From the NCBI GenBank assembly GCA_000403475.2, contig KE159797.1, positions 62,001 to 126,000 of the forward strand: a stretch of 64,000 nt of DNA, read 5' to 3'. This DNA is from Lachnospiraceae bacterium MD308 (GTDB lineage Bacteria > Bacillota > Clostridia > Lachnospirales > Lachnospiraceae). Below, piece by piece: positions 43,029 through 53,176 of this stretch. Within the stretch, counting starts at the first letter, position 1. Each line of letters starts with the position of its first letter. A program made the translations under genes and the position numbers. The notes beneath the pieces are model-generated. The model saw nothing but the letters and a program-made list of their open reading frames with translations, ran no database searches and was not told the origin of the DNA.

Positions 43029-44618
43029 GTGGACGTTATTATTTGGAACGTTTTCTTTGCTAGGGGAATCGCCTTTGTTCCTTTCTTTCCAATCATTCTC
43101 AATCAACACTGCTTTCTCCAATCCCAAGTCACCGAACAACCGTAGATAAATATCTACGGTTCCCTCCTTGTCCACTTCTATTTTCTGAATAATCTGTTTG
43201 AGCTGCTCATTGGTCATCTGGTGTACATCCGTAATATCTTCTACTGCTTTGAATGTATTATTTAACAGGTCTTCCAGTTGTTCTCCCTTTGTCAGATGAA
43301 ATGATACCATCTTTAATTCATTTTCAAGCCGTTGGATTTCCTTTCTCATACCTCCAATCTTTGTATTCAGCTCTTCACGGGAAATCAAATCGTCTGTATA
43401 CATGTCCATATATTTTTGACGAGTTTTCTGTAATTTGGCAAGTTGCTGATTCAATTCTTTTTCATATTCTATGTTTTCATCCTTTGCCTTGTAGATTCGC
43501 TGGAACTCATTGACTACATTATGGATGACGTTCTTTTTTTGCTTCAGCATTTCAGCAAAATATTCTTGTAAGGCTTGGATCAGTTCTTCTTCGTCAACAG
43601 TCACAGCATTGGGACAACTGTCAGCACCACGGCCATTATGACCGGAACATACCCAACGGACATACGTGTTTTTATAGGTACGGACTGTACGCCTGAAAGA
43701 CCATCCACAATCCTTGCACTTAATGAGCGTAGAAAACAGGTATTTATTACTTTGACGTTCGTGTTTGATGTTAAATGCTTTATTTCTGGACTGTAATATC
43801 TGCTGTGTTTTTTCATATGTTTCTGGTTCAATAATGCGCAAGTCCGGCCGCTCTACAACCATCCAGTCTGTTTCATCCTTATCGGTACGCCTGCCGGTTA
43901 AAAAATCGGCTACTTCCTGCTTGCCATTGATGATTTTCCCTGTATATAGCTCATTGGTAAGGATACGGCAGATAGCGTTCTGACTCCACTGGCAATTACG
44001 CTTTGTCTTTAGTCCACGTTCATTTAACTTGTTGGAAATCTTGGCGGCTCCATAGCCTTCTTTTGTGTACCATTGGTAAATCTGACGGATAATAGCAGCT
44101 TCTTCCTTATTGATCTCCAAATTGAAATAATCGCCTATGGTTTTATTATAGCCGTAAACGATATTAGGAACTCGCCCTTTTTCTGCATTCATCTTCTTGC
44201 CGAACTTCACACGCTTGGAGGTATTGGCGCTTTCTTCCTGAGCTAAGGCACCGAAAATTGTTAGTACAAATTCACTGTTTCCCATGCTGGTCATGTTGGC
44301 AGTGAGGAATTGGGTTTCGATACCTAAGGATTTCAGTTTGCGAATATTTTGAAGAAGGTCTACCGTATTACGGGCAAAACGGGAAATATCTTTTACCACC
44401 ACCATGTCGAATAATCCATTCTCCGCATCAGACATCATACGTAAGAATTCTTTACGATTTTTAATTTTAGTTCCAGAAATGCCTTCGTCTGCATATAATC
44501 TAATAAGAGTGTTGCCTGTACGGGTGGTATATTCAGAAAAAAAGGCTTTTTGGGCTTCTAGGCTGTTTAGTTGGTCTTCCTTGTCCGTGGACACACGGCA
44601 GTATGCGGCTATGTTCAT
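43023..44618 (-). CDS. Large serine recombinase (integrase) of IME2
   Basis: 531 residues. The resolvase domain carries the nucleophile Ser10 in AAYCRVSTDKEDQ and the conserved VVVKDISRFARN. The recombinase domain follows (IVYGYNKTIGDYFNLEINKE; AAKISNKLNERGLKTKR). A zinc ribbon has IKCKDCGWSF and a later VRWVCSGHNGRGADSCPN. A coiled-coil segment is near residue 400. The gene's stop codon (43023-43025) is formed partly by the chromosomal side of the junction, so the C-terminus would change on excision. Its place at one end is typical of integrases acting on the flanking att sites. Confidence 0.95.
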   Translation of the reverse strand: MNIAAYCRVSTDKEDQLNSLEAQKAFFSEYTTRTGNTLIRLYADEGISGTKIKNRKEFLRMMSDAENGLFDMVVVKDISRFARNTVDLLQNIRKLKSLGIETQFLTANMTSMGNSEFVLTIFGALAQEESANTSKRVKFGKKMNAEKGRVPNIVYGYNKTIGDYFNLEINKEEAAIIRQIYQWYTKEGYGAAKISNKLNERGLKTKRNCQWSQNAICRILTNELYTGKIINGKQEVADFLTGRRTDKDETDWMVVERPDLRIIEPETYEKTQQILQSRNKAFNIKHERQSNKYLFSTLIKCKDCGWSFRRTVRTYKNTYVRWVCSGHNGRGADSCPNAVTVDEEELIQALQEYFAEMLKQKKNVIHNVVNEFQRIYKAKDENIEYEKELNQQLAKLQKTRQKYMDMYTDDLISREELNTKIGGMRKEIQRLENELKMVSFHLTKGEQLEDLLNNTFKAVEDITDVHQMTNEQLKQIIQKIEVDKEGTVDIYLRLFGDLGLEKAVLIENDWKERNKGDSPSKENVPNNNVHT

Positions 44619-44736
44619 ATTAACCTCTCTGTTAGCTTCAAACCATTCAGTTACTTCTTAAATTATACTATATTTATAGAAACACGCAAGGACAATCTTT
44701 CAATCAAATACTGTCCTATAACACAATTATGAATCT

Positions 44737-45128
44737 TTACTTTCTTACAATATATTTCTCATCTCTTTTTCTAAACGAGTACATCGTTCCTTCTAAAATA
44801 GTAACTACACTATTATTAATCTCTGGATTCTCAATACCTCCTGCACAAATATTTACCTCCTGATTATTCTCTTTATCAATTTTCACATATATTATTTGAT
44901 CAGAATCTGCAACAACCGCCAAATTGGGGTTATGTGTAACTAATATAATTTGCCGCCTCTTTTTAGCCGCCTTAATAAATGGAACCAACACTTTAGCAAC
45001 ACTCTGATTATCCAAGTTATCTTCTGGTTGATCAATAATTAATGGTATATCTCTTAAATCAAGTAATAAATAGAAAATCAACAACAATGATCCTCTTTCA
45101 CCAGGTGATAAATTGTCAAGAGTTTTTT
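44737..45128 (-). pseudogene. TrlF-like PHP-SMC ATPase, 3' part (split by ISL3 element)
   Basis: Reading from the insertion edge gives the ABC/SMC signature LDNLSPGERGSLLLIFYLLL followed by Walker B RDIPLIIDQPEDNLDN and VTHNPNLAVVADSDQIIYV. This is the C-terminal ATPase half of the protein begun at 49378. After removal of the ISL3-type element and one 8-bp target copy, the frame reads ISDEKTLDNLSPGERG without a break. Confidence 0.9.
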
Positions 45129-45223
45129 GAATCTTTCCAAGGTTAGTTGAAATTGTGTTTTTTTCCAGATGAAAAAGTGGTATAATAAGTGTAGTTTTTA
45201 AAACATATACGGGAGTTTATACC

Positions 45224-45664
45224 ATGGATGAGTTTATTAAAGAGCTGGATGCCAGTTTGGATTATTTAGAGCATGAAATAACAGAAAATGAAGTCATTAT
45301 ATATGTGGCATCAAATCGCAAATCAGGCAGTTGCCCCTACTGTGGGTGCGATTCCATGCGCGTACACAGCCGTTATGAAAAAAGTTTTCAGGATCTGCCC
45401 ATCATGGGGAAGAAAACGAAGGTCATCATCGAAAACAGGAAATTCTTCTGTGATAACCCGGACTGCACATTTACCACCTTTGCTGAGCGTTTTGATTTTT
45501 TGAAACAGAATGGCAAAAAAACGAAACGCCTCATTGAGAAAATCATAGACATATCCCTGAATACCAGTTCCATTGCGGCCTCAAGGACATTGAAGGGCGG
45601 GATTGCGGATGTCGGCAAAAGCACCATCTGCAATCTCTTAAAAAAAAGACATACCACTCCCTGA
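45224..45664 (+). pseudogene. ISL3 transposase, N-terminal part (frame broken at A8)
   Basis: 146 residues. A zinc-finger domain (GSCPYCGCDSMRVHSRYEKS; FCDNPDCTFTTFAERF) is typical of ISL3 transposases. The frame ends in KKRHTTP after the A8 run at 45640-45647. With one A fewer (or a +1 slip) it would continue as KKDIPLPEKQSITKVCIDDF into the catalytic frame. Other ISL3 transposases are usually one frame, so this is probably an indel, though programmed slippage cannot be excluded. Confidence 0.85.
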
Positions 45665-45683
45665 AAAACAGTCCATAACAAAA

Positions 45684-46844
45684 GTGTGCATTGACGATTT
45701 TGCATTCAGGAAAAGGCAGACTTACGGTACGGTCATGGTGGACATTGACACACACTGCGTGGTTGACCTGATCGCATCACGTGAAGTGGAGGACGTAGCG
45801 GAATGGCTCAGGAGTTATCCCAATATCCAGATCGTATCAAGGGATGGTTCTGTTTCTTATAAGAGCGCCATTGAACAGGCGGGGATGGATATACAGCAGG
45901 TAAGCGACCGGTTCCATCTTCTCAAAGGTCTTACGGATGTAGCGAAAAAATTCATATCACGACTTCTGGCGGTAAACTTTATGCTCCCGACAGAAGCATC
46001 CCATTATGACGGGAAACCCACGGGGGATTACTGGGACAAACCCATTAAAGAAGATTCCCCTACCGCAGAACATAATGCAAATGTGGAAAAGAAGATGAAA
46101 GTGGTGGAACAGGTGCGGGAACTAAGGAAACAGGGGTTCAATAAGGGAGAGATTGCCGGGCGTGTGGGCATCCACAGGACGACCGTGGCAAAATATCTGA
46201 AGGAAGATTTTAATCCTTCCAGCCTTTATTACAATACGACCACCCCCAGTAAGATAAAGCCTTATGCAAAAGACATAAAGGACATGCTCAGTGAGGGGAA
46301 AACATTCCGGCAGATCAGTGCAGCAATCCGTGAAAAGGGATATGGCGGGTCAGATTCCACAATCCGCATGTTTGCCACAAGGGAACGTAAGATTATGAAA
46401 GAAACCGCCGGTCAGGGAGTGTCGGGTGAAAAAATTGAACGGAAATGGCTGATCAGCCTGCTGTACCGTCCGATTGACGAGGTTTCATCCATCAGTGCAG
46501 AACAGCTCGACCGGATTATCGGGGAATACCCCATCATAGGGCGTGTTTATGATGCTGTATCAGGTTTCAAACAGACGCTGTTTGGTAAAAAAGAATCCGA
46601 ACTTGATAAATGGCTGGAAGACACAGATGCCTTGGAAATAAACGAACTATGCAGTTTTGCAAACGGGATAAAGAGAGATATTGCGGCAGTAAAAAATGCA
46701 ATCTCATTTGACTATAATAATGGGCTGGCGGAGGGAAGCGTGAACAAGCTGAAAGTTGTCAAAAGGATCATGTATGGCCGCAACAGCTTTGAACTGCTGA
46801 AAGGGAAGCTGTTGCGGCTTGAGTTAAGGCGCAAAATCAACTAA
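45684..46844 (+). CDS. ISL3 transposase, catalytic part
   Basis: 386 residues of the DDE transposase. The first conserved block is VCIDDFAFRKRQTYGTVMVD (first Asp), then IQIVSRDGSVSYKSAIEQAG (second Asp), with the final block NGLAEGSVNKLKVVKRIMYG (Glu). An inserted helix-turn-helix region (EQVRELRKQGFNKGEIAGRV) is typical of the family. The ATG at 45684 lacks a ribosome site, so this frame probably depends on the upstream one. Confidence 0.87.
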   Translation: MCIDDFAFRKRQTYGTVMVDIDTHCVVDLIASREVEDVAEWLRSYPNIQIVSRDGSVSYKSAIEQAGMDIQQVSDRFHLLKGLTDVAKKFISRLLAVNFMLPTEASHYDGKPTGDYWDKPIKEDSPTAEHNANVEKKMKVVEQVRELRKQGFNKGEIAGRVGIHRTTVAKYLKEDFNPSSLYYNTTTPSKIKPYAKDIKDMLSEGKTFRQISAAIREKGYGGSDSTIRMFATRERKIMKETAGQGVSGEKIERKWLISLLYRPIDEVSSISAEQLDRIIGEYPIIGRVYDAVSGFKQTLFGKKESELDKWLEDTDALEINELCSFANGIKRDIAAVKNAISFDYNNGLAEGSVNKLKVVKRIMYGRNSFELLKGKLLRLELRRKIN

Positions 46845-46866
46845 CTTTGGAAAGACTCAGTTTTTT

Positions 46867-49378
46867 CATCACTAATTAGCTCATATTTGTTAGTGATATA
46901 ACTCATCCCATATAAATAGTTATAAAACTCTAACAATTTATTTGTTTTTATTTGAGACATTATATCAGTTTCAAAACAATTCAAACAATCAATAATGAGT
47001 TCTGGAATCTTAATATGCTCATCTATAACCTCAATATTATTCAACTTCTCAATTGTCTTATATAATTGATAATTATCATCTCTAAAAGCGTTTTTCTTCT
47101 GTTTATTAATAAAATCAAACACTTCATTCTGAAAACTTTCTTCAACCACAAGACCAGATCTAATGTTAATACTATAATCATTAAGCAATTCTTTATTTTC
47201 ACTCAAAAAATTATCCACGGGTTCTTTAAATCGATTATATACTGAAATTATTTTTTTCTTTTCATTACAAATATCAGAAGCAACCCTAATTCGTTCTTTA
47301 TACAATGGTGCCAAATCATCTTCTATCTTATTTTTAATATAAGACAATTCCTCTTGTACTTTCTTAACCGCCTCTGCCTTTTCATCTCTTACTTTTGACC
47401 ACTCCTGATATTCCGCCATATACTGGTCATATGCTCGAATGTTTTTATCTTCGTCTGCTATTATTCTCTGTTTATCAGATTGCATTTTAGATATTCGTAC
47501 TTTCAATCCTATATTTTTATCATTCAACAGCTCTCTTATATCTAATAACTCATCATCTATTTTTTTCTTCTTTTCTTTAATCGGCCGTCTATCTATTTTC
47601 AAATTAATTATATCATCGATATGTATATCAAATTCTTCTAAATTTAAACGAATTTTTTCTATTTCACCTCCCATTCTATTTTCAAAATCATCTATCATCT
47701 CCAAATCTCGTGATAACGCATTAGAATCTTTACTTATTTCAACTATTCTTTTTTCCTTTTCTTCAATTTGATCAGACAACTCTTTTATTATACTTTCTAA
47801 TTGTTCATATCTTTCACGAACATTTTCCGATAATACCGGTTTTTCCACTTTACTTGGACAAATCTTATCATGTGCGTCTAACTGACTTTTTGCATCTTTT
47901 AATAAGGATTCCTGAGATGCTGCATAGGTTGGCAATTTCTTATTTTCTAACTCTATAATTTGTTTATTTATTTCATTCAAATTGGCAGACAAGTGTTGAA
48001 TACTACTCTCTGATACTCTGGAATATTTGTCTATCAGATTCTCTAATGACACTTCTCCTTCTTTTTCTTCTTCACTTAAACGCGAAAAAATCACACTATT
48101 AATTTCTTCAGTAAATTTTTGCAATTCAGTATCCGTACAAATCTCTTCAAAGTATTGTTGAGGAATGCACTGAATTCTTTCAATGTTCGTCATTTCTGGC
48201 TGTATTGCTAAATTTTTACAAACTTCTTCTGAATTTTTCCATTTCATTTTACACAAAAAATTAGACGCTAACTTATTTTTCTGAAACTTTTTTCCATTTA
48301 AAAAAGCAAATTTAGAATAATTTCTGCTGTCTGCAGTCCACGCCATAGCTTCAGCCAATGCAGATTTTCCATTTCCTTTATTTCCAATTATACTTATTAA
48401 CCCAGAATTCAATGGTACTTCAATATTTTTAAACCATTTTCCTTTCTCTCCTCTATACCCATTTTCCCAATCAAGAATAATCCTATCAATATATTTTGTT
48501 GGATTTTTCTTAACCCTCTCCAATTCATCCGGTATTTCTTTTAAACAAATTCTATTATCATAATCTATCAAAGCTTGCTTTAATCCCTCAAATGTACAAT
48601 CTGCTTTAATCCATGTATATTTTTCTATAAAATTATATTCTGCTTTCTCATGTGAATCTGATGCTAACATACATGGTTTCCCAAAACATTGCTTGTAAAA
48701 CTTGGCGTTTTGAGCCTCTCTACGATTAAAATTAGGCAGTTCTATCACATCAATTTTGTTTACAATGATATCTGTCTTTGTCATATCCAAATATTCATAC
48801 AGTTCCTCTGCAGTAGGCTCTTTTCTCTTAGCATCTTTCATCTCTTTTTCAATACTTCCATGTTTATCTCCTCCGTGGATAATCACTAATCCACCGAGTT
48901 CATGTGTTAATGTAACCACTTTATCAAAATCAACAGTTGATGCCAACAACCCTTTTGAATAATTTCCATCCCCATTACTTTCTATTACACTCTCTGTTAA
49001 TTTTAATTGGGAACAGAAATTGTCATATAAAGTTTTTTTATCAGCTTTCTTCAAGTTTCCTTTAATATTTATTCTTTTAGGAAAAATAGAAATAAGATGT
49101 ACTCCCTTTTTTCCTTTGTCTGTTTTCACTTCAATTCCTGGCAAAAATTCAATAAAATCCTTAAACTTTCCTTCAGAAAATGTACCATTTTCATAAACAT
49201 CCCACACCTCATCTAGTGCATCAAAATTACTATGATCCGTAATAGATATCATACTAATATTATTCTTTATTGCATTTATAAAAATATCAGAAATTTCCAT
49301 TTTTGTTCTACTTTCTCTTGAATATTTAGAATGTAAATGTAAATCCCACTTCCTCCACTCAGAGCCCCTATTTATCAT
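46867..49378 (-). pseudogene. TrlF-like PHP-SMC ATPase, 5' part
   Basis: About 837 residues of a TrlF-family AAA-like ATPase. A PHP phosphoesterase domain at the N-terminus has WDLHLHSKYSRESRT and SITDHSNFDALDEV, VIIHGGDKHGSIEK and MLASDSHEKAEYN (metal-binding His and Asp). The SMC/Rad50-type head follows with Walker A IIGNKGNGKSALAEAMAW near residue 330. A long coiled coil (about residues 480-700) then leads to the insertion site. RloA and RloB lie upstream on the same strand. Confidence 0.92.
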
Positions 49379-49424
49379 ATGTCTCTTTCCTTTCTTTATT
49401 TTTATCTATACTTCTTGTATCCGC

Positions 49425-50043
49425 TTACAATTTCATTTCTTTGATTAGAAGTCCCAAATTACTACCTACTTTGTTCTCTAGCAACACCACATCCTCACAA
49501 AATTCTTTCTCATTCTCAATAGCTTTATCAATACGTTTTACAACTTCCACTGCCTTATATGCGTTTTTCTCATATCCGGGCCAAATCCTACGCAACTCTT
49601 GTTCCGCATATCTTCTTTTAGCTGTAACTTTAGGATTTTCCAACAATTTTTCCTGTTCTAATTCAAAAACCTCATTAAAATGTAAAAGAAGCCAGAATTC
49701 AAAACAAGGATTTGTTATATATAGCCCAAATTTCTTTTTCGCACACGTATTAACCACATAATCATATTGATTGTTTTTCGGTACAGAAATAAAGCTTTCC
49801 CTGTCTCTGTCCACAATCAAGCAAATTTTATCAAATCCCTCCGCATATGTGAGACCACCTTCTTTAATTATATTACAAATGTCTGAAACCACATGTACCA
49901 GTTCATATTCTTTTCCTAATTTTTCTAATATCATATTACATGTATGCTCTATATCTTCAACATCAGAATCTAAAGTTTTATGCAAATCTTCATCACAAAT
50001 CTTACACATTGTTTTCCATATACTTCTTGCTTGTATCCTACTA
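49425..50043 (-). pseudogene. rloB: RloB-family protein, 3' part (split by IS630)
   Basis: About 200 residues after the insertion: ICLIVDRDRESFISVPKN near the middle and the family hallmark GLYITNPCFEFWLLLHFNEV, then KRRYAEQELRRIWPGYEKNA. RloB (AbiLii) is the partner of the RloA ATPase in abortive-infection type systems. An ATG at 50009 exists, but the continuous frame comes from the 5' fragment at 51320-51648. Confidence 0.9.
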
Positions 50044-50083
50044 GTGTACTGACCTGTTGATATTTAGCATTACTACCGCCTCA

Positions 50084-50875
50084 TTAAGAGGCAGTAGTAA
50101 ATACAGGATACAGGGAGCTGAGCTTTATTCTGGCATCACTGGTTCTGAACTGCCAGTTGACCTTTGCCGCAGCTGTATTCCGCTTCGCTTCCCATACGGA
50201 CAGTTCTTTGCGTAATAGTCCTATCTCAGCAATGCGGCGGCTGAGGCATTGTCTGGTCATTACATTAAGCTCTATTTCAGCAATGTCAAGCCAGCTTCCA
50301 TGCTTTGGCGTATAATGTATCTCCAGCTTTTTAATGATACGCCTTGCTTCTTCCGGCGGATACCGTTTGTACAGGGAAGCTGGTTTATGGGTGTTCAGAT
50401 TATCCATCACAAGGATAATCTTCTCGGCATCAGGGTACATGATGTCCGCCAGATACCTGATTTCTTCTGCCCAGTCGACGGCTGCGCGGTGTTCCCGGAC
50501 ACTCACATGGTGAACCCCTCCAAGTGGTTCCACAAAGGCAAAGATGCTCACAGTGCCATTACGGACATATTCCGAATCGGTTTTCCGGCTGCTTCCGGGA
50601 ATCATTGGCAAAGGCTCCCTTGCCTCCCCCAGAAGCTGGTATGGTTTTTCGTCCATACACACAACCGGATATTTTTCATCATAGGGAAGTTCATAAACGT
50701 CAAGGATATCCTCCATGCAGGCTATGAATTCCGGGTCTTCTTTTGCCGGGATGCACCAGTAGTCGTTTTTGTGAGGTCGAAGTTTGTTTTTTTTAAGGCA
50801 TTGCGGATTGCCTCCCTGCCTACAGGAGTTTCCAGAATCACTTTTGATTCTTCCTCGAGCAGGCGGATGGTCCAC
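50084..50875 (-). CDS. IS630 transposase, DDE frame (copy 2)
   Basis: Identical in sequence to the catalytic frame of copy 1, with VVCMDEKPYQ, VMDNLNTHKP and HGSWLDIAEIEL. It likely needs the -1 frameshift from ORF A. Confidence 0.92.
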   Translation of the reverse strand: MDHPPARGRIKSDSGNSCRQGGNPQCLKKNKLRPHKNDYWCIPAKEDPEFIACMEDILDVYELPYDEKYPVVCMDEKPYQLLGEAREPLPMIPGSSRKTDSEYVRNGTVSIFAFVEPLGGVHHVSVREHRAAVDWAEEIRYLADIMYPDAEKIILVMDNLNTHKPASLYKRYPPEEARRIIKKLEIHYTPKHGSWLDIAEIELNVMTRQCLSRRIAEIGLLRKELSVWEAKRNTAAAKVNWQFRTSDARIKLSSLYPVFTTAS

Positions 50876-51231
50876 CGGGAGTGTCCTTCTGGAACGGGGC
50901 CGCAGGCAAGCTCAATCAACCGGGCTTCTGTACGCCCGTCAACCTTGCGCCTTGCATTATCTGAATTTATGCTCCTTTTAAATTCGGTAACGGCATCAGT
51001 GCCGCCATTCACGTATTTCGATACAGTATTCGTGACAGTTGCCATGCAGACACCATTGGATCTTGCGCTTTGTTCGTGGGTCAAAACTTTTCCATGCGCT
51101 TCGTCCAGGTCGAGAATAATCTGACATCTGCTGCGAATAGTTTTTGAAGTTTCCTTCTTACGGATAACAGATTTCAACTTTTTAAATTCATTTTCTGTAA
51201 GATGGATGCTATACTTTTTTGGTCTTGCCAT
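50722..51231 (-). CDS. IS630 transposase, N-terminal frame (copy 2)
   Basis: Same as the frame in copy 1 except one residue (GGTDAVTEF instead of GGIDAVTEF). The slippery A8 run is at 50787-50794. Confidence 0.9.
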   Translation of the reverse strand: MARPKKYSIHLTENEFKKLKSVIRKKETSKTIRSRCQIILDLDEAHGKVLTHEQSARSNGVCMATVTNTVSKYVNGGTDAVTEFKRSINSDNARRKVDGRTEARLIELACGPVPEGHSRWTIRLLEEESKVILETPVGREAIRNALKKTNFDLTKTTTGASRQKKTRNS

Positions 51232-51319
51232 AGAAATCACCGCCGTTTCTTTTATTATACATCAAAACAGCTGTGATTTCCATAATAATTTAGTTAAATA
51301 TCAACAGGCCAGTACACTA

Positions 51320-51648
51320 GTTGTTATTACTTTTGACTCGTAAAAGTAATCCATAATTCGATTTAATAAAGTTTCATAAGACATGCTATTTGTTTTACTT
51401 TCTTCCAAATTTTCAATTATCCTATCTAATATTTTTTTAGGATTGCTCCAGCCCTCTTCACTGTAACTTCGTATAATGGGAACAAGCTCAATTAATGGGT
51501 TAATTCCAATATCTTCACGCATAGCATTAACTGCATCAAAATATAAAACTTCCGTATCTGAGCCTTCATATATCAAAAAATATTTTCTTAATGTCTTATC
51601 TGAGGAAAAAACTTGTGTACGTTCTGCAAATGGTCTACTTTCTCTCAT
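51320..51648 (-). pseudogene. rloB: RloB-family protein, 5' part
   Basis: 109 residues beginning MRESRPFAERTQVFSSDKTL and KYFLIYEGSDTEVLYFDAVN, the N-terminal RloB motif with the Toprim-like Glu. Removal of the IS630 copy and one TA joins YESKVITTSRIQARSIWKTM in frame with the 3' part. It starts 5 bp after the RloA stop, so the two were co-transcribed. Confidence 0.9.
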
Positions 51649-51653
51649 ACATA

Positions 51654-53036
51654 CTACACCTCTTTGATTGGAAATACTGTACTGAAAATAGGAACACCTC
51701 CATAACGCCCCTCTAAATAAGCTTTATCAATTTTTTGATCAAATCTTGCATTATATTCTTCCAAGGAATAAATATCACTTTCTCCAGATTTTCTTTTATT
51801 TACAAACCATATTTCATCTCGACGCAATAAATCAAAATCCATCAGTCGCGACTCATGTGTCGTTACAATTAACTGAATGTCTTTTTGTGCTGCTAATTCT
51901 AAAAATGTATCTACAAACTTATATGTCAAGCTTGGATGCAAACATCTATCTAATTCATCGATAACATATGTTTTCCCCTCACCAGATAAAAGTACCTCTA
52001 ACAAATCCAAAACTCTTACCGTTCCATCTGATTCTTCTGATAAATCAAATAATATATTCTTTTTTCCATGTGAAAATTTAATTGTTTTACATATGACATT
52101 TTCGTCTTTATCAATACTCAATATGAAAAAATCACGTTGACTTCTCATTATGATACCTAAACCATTTATCTCTTCATCATTCTTCATATCGGATACTTTC
52201 TTTTCAATATCGGCAAGTAATTTTTCTTGTACTCTTTTTGGCATATGCCCCAATACTTTTTCGACCGGTATTTCTACCATTTGAAAATCTGTTATACCTG
52301 TTCCAAAAGCTGCTATGATTCTACAGATTTCCTCTACATTTTCAGTCTCAGCCATATAGGAATAATTCGAGATGGGTCTGTCTGGATAATTTATATCTAA
52401 ACTATTCTTCATCCACATATAAACATTCCGAAATATTGCTGCATGTTCAAATTGCTGATATAAAGTTTTCTTGTTCTGATTCATTATGGATAATAATAAT
52501 GCACTGTCATCTTCTTGAATATCTTCTGCATAAACATGAAGTTTCTCTACTAATCCTTTTATATTGACTTGTCCACCAAATTCATATGTTCCCTTAGCTA
52601 TATCCCTACTAAAGACCATTTTTTCTCTGTTGTCAGATGTAAGTTCTATTAACCATTCGGATATGAACTTTCCTTTATTTAGGATTACCTCAAATCCATA
52701 AGCATAATATTTATTACCTAACATAAGTTCTAATTCAAAATAACTTTCTTTATCTCTATTATCGTCATTAACTTTACAATATTTGTCCATATATCCTTCT
52801 GGCAAACCAAATAATACAATTCGTCTCATAAATGCTAATGCTTTCACTATGTTTGATTTACCAGCCGCATTCGCTCCATATACAGCGGCAAATTTTAATA
52901 GCTTAATTTTATCATCAGCGTATATATGTTCCTTTTTGCTTCTCACTTTACCAGCAATCATTGAAAATTCTTCCGATTTTCCATCTTCCCTTTCTGAAAA
53001 AGAAAGAAAATTTTTAACATTAAAACGAATAAGCAT
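51654..53036 (-). CDS. rloA: RloA/AbiLi-type AAA ATPase
   Basis: 460 residues. N-terminal MLIRFNVKNFLSFSEREDGK, Walker A AVYGANAAGKSNIVKALAFM, and C-terminal Walker B TYVIDELDRCLHPSLTYKF with VTTHESRLMDFDLLRRDE define the ABC/OLD-like ATPase of RloA (AAA_15/AbiLi). No obvious coiled coil. Intact. With its RloB partner disrupted, the two-component system is probably inactive. An AT-rich promoter zone precedes it (53040-53150). Confidence 0.9.
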   Translation of the reverse strand: MLIRFNVKNFLSFSEREDGKSEEFSMIAGKVRSKKEHIYADDKIKLLKFAAVYGANAAGKSNIVKALAFMRRIVLFGLPEGYMDKYCKVNDDNRDKESYFELELMLGNKYYAYGFEVILNKGKFISEWLIELTSDNREKMVFSRDIAKGTYEFGGQVNIKGLVEKLHVYAEDIQEDDSALLLSIMNQNKKTLYQQFEHAAIFRNVYMWMKNSLDINYPDRPISNYSYMAETENVEEICRIIAAFGTGITDFQMVEIPVEKVLGHMPKRVQEKLLADIEKKVSDMKNDEEINGLGIIMRSQRDFFILSIDKDENVICKTIKFSHGKKNILFDLSEESDGTVRVLDLLEVLLSGEGKTYVIDELDRCLHPSLTYKFVDTFLELAAQKDIQLIVTTHESRLMDFDLLRRDEIWFVNKRKSGESDIYSLEEYNARFDQKIDKAYLEGRYGGVPIFSTVFPIKEV

Positions 53037-53176
53037 TTACTGCACCTCCTTACACTTTTAACTATATGTGTTTTTTTCGTTTTTGTCAATATTATACTTT
53101 GTTTTTTAATATTTATTATTCATTTTGTGTGATTTTTTCACTTTCTTTGTCGAGTAGTATTGAAAAATGGAGCCTT

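Larger units (their letters stand above)
45129..46858 (+). mobile_element. ISL3-family insertion sequence (1730 bp)
   Basis: The 8-bp direct repeat AGTTTTTT flanks it (45121-45128 and 46859-46866). The terminal inverted repeats begin GAATCTTTCCAAGGTTAG at the left and, read inward from the right, GAGTCTTTCCAAAGTTAG. Family size and target duplication length fit ISL3. The transposase occupies two frames. Confidence 0.93.
50044..51317 (-). mobile_element. IS630-family insertion sequence, copy 2 (1274 bp)
   Basis: Same length and ends as copy 1 at 26075-27348. Flanking TA duplications are 50042-50043 and 51318-51319. Visible differences from copy 1 are three single bases: C/A in the left part (GTCCAGCC/GTCAAGCC), A/G near GCATCARTGCC, and C/T in the right terminal repeat. 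It interrupts rloB. Confidence 0.95.

Noticed and set aside
42884-43102. A single 72-residue frame covering spoIIID 3' part and element sequence
   Set aside because: The first residues (MRMIGKKGTKAIPLAKKTFQ) come from the antisense frame of the recombinase end; only the part after the junction matches SpoIIID.
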